Positions 19,003 through 25,301 of a DNA stretch of 64,000 nt are shown here, in pieces (the first letter of the stretch is position 1; each line of letters opens with the position of its first letter). The DNA is taken from positions 62,001 through 126,000 of the forward strand of contig NZ_CP162100.1 of assembly GCF_040869035.1 (NCBI RefSeq). The letters are read 5' to 3'. Below the pieces are notes generated by a model that was not told the origin of the DNA, did not search any database, and saw nothing but the letters and a program-made list of their open reading frames with translations. The position numbers were made by a program, and so were the translations under genes. This stretch comes from Vibrio sp. NTOU-M3 (lineage in GTDB: Bacteria; Pseudomonadota; Gammaproteobacteria; Enterobacterales; Vibrionaceae).

Positions 19003-20421
19003 CTATTTATCGGTTTGGAATAGGTTTGATTTTTGTGAAGATTCAATAAGATCAAAGAGTTGCCCATTTTTCTCTTTATTCATCTCTATGTAGCGTTGGT
19101 AGTTATATTTGGAGCCTTTTGGATTGTCTGATTGTTGTTCGACAACACTGAGTAAGTAAAAGCTGATTGGGCTAGGGGTGCTTTCTGCTGCATAAAACAA
19201 GTAAGGAAAGGCTTGATTGGCTTGTTGATTGATCAGCAGCGCGAGCCCTAACGTTAAGTTAGCAATATCGCAACGCGGGTTCATCTCAAAAGCTTGCTTT
19301 GCTAATTGCAGAGCATGCTGGCGAGCTTGGTCATTGCGGTGATTTAGATAGCTGAGTGATTCAGAATAAGACAGCAGTGCATTGACCAGATAGTTACCTC
19401 GCCCTTGTTGTTGTATGTCGTCAAGCTGGAGTGTGATGTTAGAGAATGGTTGGCCGCCTTTGCCTTGATAAAACAGGGATATACCTTCAGAGATCACTTT
19501 CCAGTCGTCATAGTTATCAATAGCGGTGACTCGGTGGTTAGCCATTTCGTACTCTAAATCTACCGGTGCAATAATGGTTTTTATTTCCAAAATCACATCA
19601 CCAATGGCATCAAAGAATTCCTCTTGGCTGAACGTCTTCTCTACTTTTTGACTTGGCTGATGATTATTTTGGATTAATACGTTAAGTACATAGCCTTCAT
19701 CATTCTGTTTTAACCAACTTTTGATTTCTACCCCATGATCAGAGATAGATTGTTTTTCATCGGCTGTTAACTGAGAAAAGTGATAGCCAGACAGATTCTT
19801 AGCAGAGTTCAAACCGTAGAACAGATAGTTGTAAATGCTTTCCGCCATCTCATAATCTTTGTTGGAGTCGAGTGTAATATCATGAATATAAACGGGAATG
19901 ATAGCGCTTTGGCTATTGGTTTGGACCGTTGTGTTATCAACTGCATCATCGCTTTGCCAAATTGAGCTAGTGAGCAAGCCAACAGTTAGTATAGCGATGA
20001 CAGCAAAGGCGATAGATTGTTTACGGGCGTTGAAAATAGAAAGCGGCGTGATATGCGCTATTTCTTCATTGGCTGGTTTAACTTCAATACTGGACTGGGT
20101 GACTTCAAGATCGAATAAGTAGCCTTGTTTGGGAATGGTTTGAATGATGCGATATGGGCGTGATTTGTCTTGGAGTTGGCTACGTAACAAGCTGATGACT
20201 TGTCTGACTAAGTTATCGGAAACCAAACGACGTTGCCACACATCAGCCGCGATCTGTTGCGTCTTAACCACCTTGCCTCGATTTTCAATAAAGTAGTGCA
20301 GCAATCGTGCTTGTAGAGGCTCTAGGTGTATCTCTTCACCATGCAGTTCTATCTGATTTTTATCGGGATAAAAGGTGATGGGAGCATCATGTTGCAACAC
20401 ATAGCAATGTGAACTGGCCAT
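19003..20421 (-). CDS. ToxR/CadC-like membrane-anchored transcription regulator
   Basis: This 472-residue protein has an N-terminal OmpR-type winged helix (about 15-110, with LEPLQARLLHYFIENRGKVV and RQVISLLRSQLQD, ending IPKQGYLF), one transmembrane segment at 136-154 (SIAFAVIAILTVGLLTSSIW) and a periplasmic domain of about 310 residues. The C-terminal part has helical repeats reminiscent of TPRs (ALQLAKQAFEMNPRCDIANL). By analogy with CadC/ToxR it would sense an envelope signal and bind DNA while membrane-bound. Targets are unknown. It is the last backbone gene before the island boundary. Confidence 0.85.
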   Translation of the reverse strand: MASSHCYVLQHDAPITFYPDKNQIELHGEEIHLEPLQARLLHYFIENRGKVVKTQQIAADVWQRRLVSDNLVRQVISLLRSQLQDKSRPYRIIQTIPKQGYLFDLEVTQSSIEVKPANEEIAHITPLSIFNARKQSIAFAVIAILTVGLLTSSIWQSDDAVDNTTVQTNSQSAIIPVYIHDITLDSNKDYEMAESIYNYLFYGLNSAKNLSGYHFSQLTADEKQSISDHGVEIKSWLKQNDEGYVLNVLIQNNHQPSQKVEKTFSQEEFFDAIGDVILEIKTIIAPVDLEYEMANHRVTAIDNYDDWKVISEGISLFYQGKGGQPFSNITLQLDDIQQQGRGNYLVNALLSYSESLSYLNHRNDQARQHALQLAKQAFEMNPRCDIANLTLGLALLINQQANQAFPYLFYAAESTPSPISFYLLSVVEQQSDNPKGSKYNYQRYIEMNKEKNGQLFDLIESSQKSNLFQTDK

Positions 20422-20497
20422 AGCAAATCAGACGGTTAGAAATAACCCCACAAGCCTATTGGTTTTACAAATAGGAAGCAAGTTCCGTTACCGGAAA

Positions 20498-20520
20498 TAA
20501 AAAGCCCTGCATTGCAGGGC
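20498..20520 (-). terminator. Terminator of yicC (minus strand)
   Basis: The stem GCCCTGC (20504-20510) / GCAGGGC (20514-20520), read on the minus strand, is followed by TTTTTATTT. It lies 25-47 bases after a minus-strand stop codon at 20545-20547 that I assign to yicC. It has no other nearby gene to serve. Confidence 0.8.
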
Positions 20521-20544
20521 GTTAGCATAGAAGTTGATTGTGGC

Positions 20545-20568
20545 TTATTCGATATTCTGAATTTGTTC
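20545..20568 (-). other. attachment-site end: last codons of yicC
   Basis: On the minus strand these 24 bases encode E-Q-I-Q-N-I-E-stop, the invariant C-terminus of YicC, followed by its terminator. Immediately upstream the frame no longer reads as YicC (SLLFLKDKNSML), so only the attachment core remains here. The rest of yicC should lie at the other end of the island, beyond 64 kb, with a copy of these bases as its restored 3' end. The yicC 3' end is an established integration site for mobilizable genomic islands in Vibrio. Confidence 0.75.
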
Positions 20569-20967
20569 GTTGAGCATTGAGTTTTTATCCTTTAAAAACA
20601 GTAGGCTAGTGATTTTATTTTGTCTGTTTTACGATCTTACTACCCAATATACTACCCAATATACTACCCAGTTGGTTTAAGTCGCTGTGTTTCTTAAATT
20701 GACAATAGTTCTGTTTTTGATGAGATAGTCTTCACTCATTCACTTTAGGTTGCGACATTATCATGTGACTCAACCTTTGAATAATATGTCGTTAGAATTT
20801 TTCACAAAGCCTAGTGATAATCATTTTCATTGGAAAGCCCGACATTTTGACCAGCCGAAGCATTAAGCTGTGAGAGTTAAATTTGTTTACTAAGAAACAT
20901 ATAGTGTCATGTAATTCTGCCGTAAACAACCGTGTCTTTATTTTAGGTTGTTGCTTCATCAGAATGC
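20569..20967. other. Island left margin, non-coding, with 12-bp direct repeats
   Basis: This AT-rich stretch has no supported gene. At 20639-20670 the 12-mer ACTACCCAATAT occurs twice in tandem plus a partial third copy (ACTACCCA). Such iterated sites close to an att core could bind an integrase or excisionase. Confidence 0.5.
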
Positions 20968-21855
20968 CTAGAGCAGTGTTCGATAGGCGTGAACTTTAAT
21001 CACTTCCTCCACCTCTGGCTGGCTTACTAAGTTCAAGAGTTTCACTTTAAGAGTGTATATTTGATTTTGATACCAGAAGAAGCCTTCCTTACCATGCAGA
21101 TAATAATCTGGTTTCTGAGTGTCTAAGTTTTTCTCTATGTCATCATACATGCTTTCTTTATCGGCAATGCTTTTTATGAAGTTGTCATAATCTTGTTCAG
21201 GGGTAGTCTGAATCTTAGGTGTATCTGCTCCTGGCTCTTCTTTTGGTATTGTTTTCCCTTTTCTAAATAGAGACGTAAATTTCAGTACAAATGTGCTGGT
21301 AGGTTCAATAAAACAAGGAAGAGTCACCTTGTCGATATCAGCCCGCCTTTGGTGAAAAACGATTAATCCCATTTCTTCGAGTGATTTGATACTGACGGTT
21401 ATCTTACGGCTGTTAGTTCCAAGTCTAGTGGCTAGCATTTTTATCCCCATTGGGATCCCGCCTAGTTTCTCATCATAATTTTTTGCTAGCAACATACACA
21501 AACAAATGAGAGTAGATTTTGGCTGTTGCCTGATGTTCTTTTCTTCGAAATAACGATAGATGTTTTGATACTCAACGAATTCATCAGCTATGGGTTTATT
21601 TCGAAATCTTGATTCGCTTAACGGGCTGAATGGCATCAGGTAAACATCATCAAAAGGGGTGAACCCCGGCAATATTGACTCTAGTTGTTCCCAGCTTTCT
21701 ATTCCCAAATAACGTGTGGGAGAGTGACGATTTATATCAATAACTAGCGTCTTTGAATGCCCTTCTGAAAACAAAATGTAACTGCCTTGCCTATCAAACG
21801 GGTTGATGAAATTGTAGAGCTGGTAGGTTGTATCTGTTATCTGATTTGGGGTCAT
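20968..21855 (-). CDS. Hypothetical protein with winged-helix-like segment
   Basis: This 295-residue protein is not recognised. Around residues 140-185 it reads GGIPMGIKMLATRLGTNSRKITVSIKSLEEMGLIVFHQRR, given here as a region with the landmarks LATRLGTNSRKI and LEEMGLIVFH: a helix-turn-helix pattern typical of replication-initiator or GntR-like winged helices. It lies next to the island's att end, oriented toward it. A role in island replication or control is inference only. Its codon use is AT-rich compared with the backbone genes to the left. Confidence 0.6.
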   Translation of the reverse strand: MTPNQITDTTYQLYNFINPFDRQGSYILFSEGHSKTLVIDINRHSPTRYLGIESWEQLESILPGFTPFDDVYLMPFSPLSESRFRNKPIADEFVEYQNIYRYFEEKNIRQQPKSTLICLCMLLAKNYDEKLGGIPMGIKMLATRLGTNSRKITVSIKSLEEMGLIVFHQRRADIDKVTLPCFIEPTSTFVLKFTSLFRKGKTIPKEEPGADTPKIQTTPEQDYDNFIKSIADKESMYDDIEKNLDTQKPDYYLHGKEGFFWYQNQIYTLKVKLLNLVSQPEVEEVIKVHAYRTLL

Positions 21856-22171
21856 AATGATCTACTATTGGTAGCTGTTTTTCGTTGACTCTCTATGTTT
21901 ATATAGTGTAGTCCGATTGATTTATATAAATAAATTATTTTTGGAATTGTCACTTTTTATGTGAGTAAATTCCAGAAGTAAAAATGCATGAACCATGATT
22001 TTTGATAAAAAATGAAGGTTGCTGGATAGATTTAGCTGATGTGAAGGCTCAATAATCATTGAAAAATAGGGGGTGAGTAAATCGAGGTGGATCGGTAATT
22101 AATAATATATACATACCCATCTACTAACCTAATCCCACACCTCAACCAACTACCTCATCACTCGATATCTT

Positions 22172-22194
22172 GGTAGGGGAATCCATCCCCTACC
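22172..22194. other. Perfect 8-bp hairpin upstream of the Gp2 genes
   Basis: GGTAGGGG (22172-22179) and CCCCTACC (22187-22194) flank a 7-base loop AATCCAT. No T-run follows, so a terminator is unlikely. It stands 68 bp before a gene for a possible HUH-type protein and could be a nick-site hairpin or an RNA regulatory stem. Confidence 0.5.
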
Positions 22195-22229
22195 CAAAGA
22201 GAGACTTAGAAAATAACGTCACTCTCAGT

Positions 22230-22255
22230 ACCTATGTCATTAACAAAACATAGGT
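22230..22255 (+). promoter_or_regulatory. SD-sequestering hairpin before Gp2 paralogue 1
   Basis: ACCTATG (22230-22236) pairs with CATAGGT (22249-22255) around a 12-base loop. The AGG in the 3' arm (22252-22254) is the ribosome-binding site, 8 bases before the ATG at 22263. Folding would hide it. Confidence 0.6.
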
Positions 22256-22262
22256 CTCTATC

Positions 22263-22907
22263 ATGTCTAAGAATCTAACCATCCCACACGAATCCACTTT
22301 CAACGGAAACCAAGTATACATCGACAAGGAGGGTTTGGTCGTTGAATACCTAGAAGGGATAGACTCAGTCCTTGAGAAAGCTCTAGAGCAATACGCGAGA
22401 CTTTTTATCGTTCGAGTGGACCTTAACTTACCAACAGACTTTAGAGGGGATGATTCAGTAGTGATGACTCGTTTCTTCCGATCTCTGAAATCTCAGATAG
22501 CGGCATATCGAAGACGTAGTGCTCGGTTAAATGGCAAACCCTATCGTGAAACCACCATTCGATATGTCTGGGCGAAAGAGTGTAATACCTCAACAAGCAG
22601 CCACTACCATGTTGCACTTATCTTTGACAGAAACGTCTTTCGTTATCTAGGGGACTTTGGTGAGCATCAGCAAAGTTTGGCTAACCGTATCCGTAATGCT
22701 TGGAAGCGCTCTGTGGATGCCATCTACTCAGGTAAAGAGAAACCCGCGATACATTTCTCCAAACAAGGCCAGTATCACTTGCTACGTAACTCTGAGGAGT
22801 TTGAGGAGGTGTTTCAGTCCGTCTTTTATCGACTAAGCTACCTAGCGAAGAGAAGAACGAAGCATTTTGGAAAACGAATGAACAACTTCGACCATAGCCG
22901 TAAATAG
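22263..22907 (+). CDS. Inovirus Gp2-type (YagK/YfjJ-like) protein, paralogue 1
   Basis: This 214-residue protein matches the inovirus Gp2 / YagK_YfjJ type: an N-terminal FNGNQVYIDKEGL block, LFIVRVDLNLP near residue 47, RYVWAKE near 100, and SSHYHVALIFD with a His-hydrophobic-His motif at 114-116. The H-Y-H triad at the end of a beta strand is what HUH replication or relaxase domains show, so a Rep-like role is possible but inferred. It is the best-preserved of three tandem paralogues and the first of their series. A hairpin precedes it. Confidence 0.75.
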   Translation: MSKNLTIPHESTFNGNQVYIDKEGLVVEYLEGIDSVLEKALEQYARLFIVRVDLNLPTDFRGDDSVVMTRFFRSLKSQIAAYRRRSARLNGKPYRETTIRYVWAKECNTSTSSHYHVALIFDRNVFRYLGDFGEHQQSLANRIRNAWKRSVDAIYSGKEKPAIHFSKQGQYHLLRNSEEFEEVFQSVFYRLSYLAKRRTKHFGKRMNNFDHSRK

Positions 22908-22928
22908 CTTAAAAATTACGGCAGTCAC

Positions 22929-22963
22929 AGTTCCTTTGAGAATGACAGTAAATCACAGGAACT
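22929..22963 (+). promoter_or_regulatory. SD-sequestering hairpin before Gp2 paralogue 2
   Basis: AGTTCCT (22929-22935) pairs with AGGAACT (22957-22963) around 21 bases. AGGA (22957-22960) is the ribosome-binding site, 7 bases before the ATG at 22968. Confidence 0.6.
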
Positions 22964-22967
22964 CATT

Positions 22968-23651
22968 ATGCCAAATCACATCAACGTTGCTCACAATCGC
23001 TTAGAAGCGTCTAACCACCTCACCATCACCTATGACAAAACGTTTAATGGGAAGCCGCTCTACTACCACAAGGATGGTCTTATTCTTGAGCATTTGGAGG
23101 AAATTGATCGAGTGCTGGCTGAAGCGCTCGGCCAATACCCTAAACTTTGTGTTGCTCACTTTACTGTACGTCTACCGAGTGATTTCGATGGAGACTATTC
23201 TGAGGTATTCCGTCATTTCTTTTGTGCCTTGGAGTTGGAAACCAATGAGTTGTGCCTAATGAAGTACAGGCGTAGGCCTCATCAGTATCATCAAACGGTC
23301 ATTCGCCATGTTTGGTTCAAGGCGTGTGAGTCCACCAGCCAGTACCATATTGTCTTATTCTTTGATAAGCGGCTGTATCTTTGTTTAGGCAAAAGTGGGG
23401 ACGGGAGGAGTCGCTACCTATCCAGAGTCAGAAAAGCATGGGATAGAGCGGTCGAAACCGACTGCGGTAGAAGATGCTTAGGGCTGGCCTATTCTCCTGC
23501 TGATGACATGTATGAACTTCTAAAAGGGGATGAAGCGTTTCCATTGCAGTTTAATGAGCTCTTCTATCGGATGAGTCGTCTAGCGAAGCCCGTCCCCCTA
23601 AACGACGATAATCGCAGCATGAGTTTTGGTTGCAGTCACGACTCACCTTAA
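22968..23651 (+). CDS. Inovirus Gp2-type protein, paralogue 2
   Basis: These 227 residues align with paralogue 1 along their length: KTFNGKPLYYHKDGLILEHL, LCVAHFTVRLPSDFDGD, VIRHVWFKA, then STSQYHIVLFFDKR. The H-Y-H of paralogue 1 is Q-Y-H here (125-127), so one of the two metal-ligand candidates is lost. The C-terminal YRMSRLAKP block is shared by all three. It lies 60 bases after paralogue 1, behind its own hairpin. It may be a regulator derived from the catalytic copy. Confidence 0.7.
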   Translation: MPNHINVAHNRLEASNHLTITYDKTFNGKPLYYHKDGLILEHLEEIDRVLAEALGQYPKLCVAHFTVRLPSDFDGDYSEVFRHFFCALELETNELCLMKYRRRPHQYHQTVIRHVWFKACESTSQYHIVLFFDKRLYLCLGKSGDGRSRYLSRVRKAWDRAVETDCGRRCLGLAYSPADDMYELLKGDEAFPLQFNELFYRMSRLAKPVPLNDDNRSMSFGCSHDSP

Positions 23652-23667
23652 AAAATACAGCGTGAGC

Positions 23668-23700
23668 AATACCTATGTCATTCACAGACTCAGAGGTATT
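23668..23700 (+). promoter_or_regulatory. SD-sequestering hairpin before Gp2 paralogue 3
   Basis: AATACCT (23668-23674) pairs with AGGTATT (23694-23700) around 19 bases. GAGG at 23693-23696 is the ribosome-binding site, 8 bases before the ATG at 23705. The 5' arm would be inside the gene if an upstream ATG at 23675 were used, which argues for 23705. Confidence 0.6.
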
Positions 23701-23704
23701 ACTC

Positions 23705-24304
23705 ATGTCTAACAATACTTACCTTCCCAACATTACCCATTCGAAAACGTTCAACGACTACCCCGTGTTTTTCAGTGATAAGGGGTTATACGAATCGGCC
23801 TTAACCTCCATGACGGAAGTCTTTGAACAAGCAATGGAGGAGTTTGACGCAACTTTGGCTACGCGCTTGGATTTGTTTCTGCCAGAAGACCATCAAGATA
23901 CCGACCTCAGCATCATTAACGATTACTTTAAGCTGCTTAAAGAAAAGCTCGATACGGATTCAGTGTTCTATGTATGGCGCAAGCGAGAGGACAAGGTGCC
24001 GTCACACAACTATCGCGTGATGCTGTTTACTGACTACAGCCAGTATTTTGGTGATGCTATTTGCTGGGAAAAACGCAACGAATTGGTTGAGCACCTTAAA
24101 GAGGCTTGGCAAGAAGCGATAGAAAAGCACTACAACGGCAAAGCGCGCTCATTGGTGTTTCTCAATAACCGAGGTAACTATGGTTTGGGGACACGCTGTA
24201 GAAATAAAGACATGAACATCAAACGGACTGTCTTTCATCGCATGAGCAGTCTTGCTGAAGCATGGAATGAGCAGCGTTACTTCTTTGGCTCTAGTTCAGA
24301 GTGA
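23705..24304 (+). CDS. Inovirus Gp2-type protein, paralogue 3 (degenerate motif)
   Basis: This 199-residue protein is the most divergent of the trio. Shared landmarks are HSKTFNDYPVFFSDKGLYE, LATRLDLFLPEDHQDTD, VFYVWRKRED and HRMSSLAEA. Where paralogue 1 has SSHYHVALIF it reads PSHNYRVMLF (around 100-108), so neither position of the H-x-H pair is kept. I choose the ATG at 23705 (MSNNTYLPNITH) because it aligns with the paralogues' N-termini and has GAGG at 8 bases. It ends just before the AlpA-type gene. Confidence 0.68.
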   Translation: MSNNTYLPNITHSKTFNDYPVFFSDKGLYESALTSMTEVFEQAMEEFDATLATRLDLFLPEDHQDTDLSIINDYFKLLKEKLDTDSVFYVWRKREDKVPSHNYRVMLFTDYSQYFGDAICWEKRNELVEHLKEAWQEAIEKHYNGKARSLVFLNNRGNYGLGTRCRNKDMNIKRTVFHRMSSLAEAWNEQRYFFGSSSE

Positions 24305-24370
24305 ACGACTGCATTTTTTTACAGTGGCGGCTTATCTCATGGGTATATACAACACAGGAGACGATTCCCA

Positions 24371-24571
24371 ATGAGGTTCCTAAGACTACAAGAAGTGATG
24401 TCGCTAACGGCGCTAGGCCGCTCAACTATCTACAAATACATGGCAGATGACACCGACTTCCCTAAGAGTGTACCACTCGGCGGACGAAGGGTGGCTTGGG
24501 TCGAAAGTGAAATAGAGGAATGGATGGAGCAACGTCTAGCACTGCGAGACAACCAAGAATCCTTTCAGTAA
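24371..24571 (+). CDS. AlpA-family DNA-binding regulator
   Basis: This 66-residue protein has the AlpA/MerR-like winged helix-turn-helix signature: FLRLQEVMSLTALGRSTIYK, then DTDFPKSVPLGGRRVAWVES and EIEEWMEQRL. AlpA-type proteins activate integrase or excisionase genes of cryptic prophages and satellites. ACAGGAG lies before the start. It lies 66 bp after the Gp2 trio and is plausibly the switch of this small phage-like module. Confidence 0.9.
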   Translation: MRFLRLQEVMSLTALGRSTIYKYMADDTDFPKSVPLGGRRVAWVESEIEEWMEQRLALRDNQESFQ

Positions 24572-24651
24572 CACAAACAGCAAATCACATCATCAACGGG
24601 GCGCTGGCTAAGCAAAGTCATGCGCCCTTTTTCAATTAGAGAGAGATAAAA

Positions 24652-25092
24652 ATGAGCTATTCAATTTACGTAGACGGCGCAGCACCAAACAATCAACACG
24701 GCTGCAAACGAGGTGGTATTGGGCTGGTGGTCATGGATGAAGACAATGAGATTGTTCATGAAGAGAGCTTCACTATCAATCGAAAGACTGACAATGCTGA
24801 GCTTGAGCTACTGGCCTTAATTGAAGCATTGGAATACGCAGAAGACGGGGATGTTATCTATTCGGATAGCGATTACTGTGTGAAAGGTTTCAACATCTGG
24901 ATGGACGATTGGAAAGACCGAGGTTGGCGCCGCGCGGATAAGAAACCCGTCAAAAATCGCCAACTTTGGCAACAAGTGGACGAGTTGAGTTCTAGGAAGT
25001 ATGTCGAGGTATTTAAGGTCAAAGCACACTCTGGCATAGAAGGAAATGAGAGAGCTGACCTGTTAGCGGTTGAAGCAGCAGAAGCCGACTAA
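24652..25092 (+). CDS. Ribonuclease HI-type protein
   Basis: This 146-residue protein has all RNase HI active-site positions: Asp8 (IYVDGAA), Glu50 (TDNAELELLAL), Asp72 (YSDSDY), His126 (KAHSGIEGNERAD) and Asp136. It would cut RNA in RNA-DNA hybrids. The backbone rnhA normally lies elsewhere in Vibrio, so this is an extra, island-borne copy next to phage-like genes, perhaps for primer removal during element replication. Two decayed relatives of its C-terminal half lie at 28.16 and 44.75 kb. Confidence 0.88.
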   Translation: MSYSIYVDGAAPNNQHGCKRGGIGLVVMDEDNEIVHEESFTINRKTDNAELELLALIEALEYAEDGDVIYSDSDYCVKGFNIWMDDWKDRGWRRADKKPVKNRQLWQQVDELSSRKYVEVFKVKAHSGIEGNERADLLAVEAAEAD

Positions 25093-25301
25093 TACAAGAG
25101 TTCATGGTTTGAGAGGGTAACATCTCTCAAGCTATGTCCTATTTTTTGTTTGGGACAAGTTGGCTAATGATTAAGTCATTATCAATAGGTCTAGATTCGG
25201 TGGGTGAAAATCACAACGCCTGAAATTTTTACACCGAATCCATGGTTATAAATGCTGCAATTCTCATCGGTTAGGTAGAATACACCCATTGAATGTAGTG
25301 G
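25093..25301. other. Intergenic region before the toxin gene
   Basis: These 209 bases have no gene. I looked for a LexA box (CTGT-N8-ACAG), usual for colicin-type genes, and saw none. Confidence 0.4.

Noticed and set aside
23675..23704. Upstream start of Gp2 paralogue 3
   Set aside because: The extra ten codons lie in the hairpin and do not align with the paralogues; the ATG at 23705 has a proper SD.
25093..25301. LexA box before the colicin-type gene
   Set aside because: Looked for CTGT-N8-ACAG and close variants on both strands and found none.
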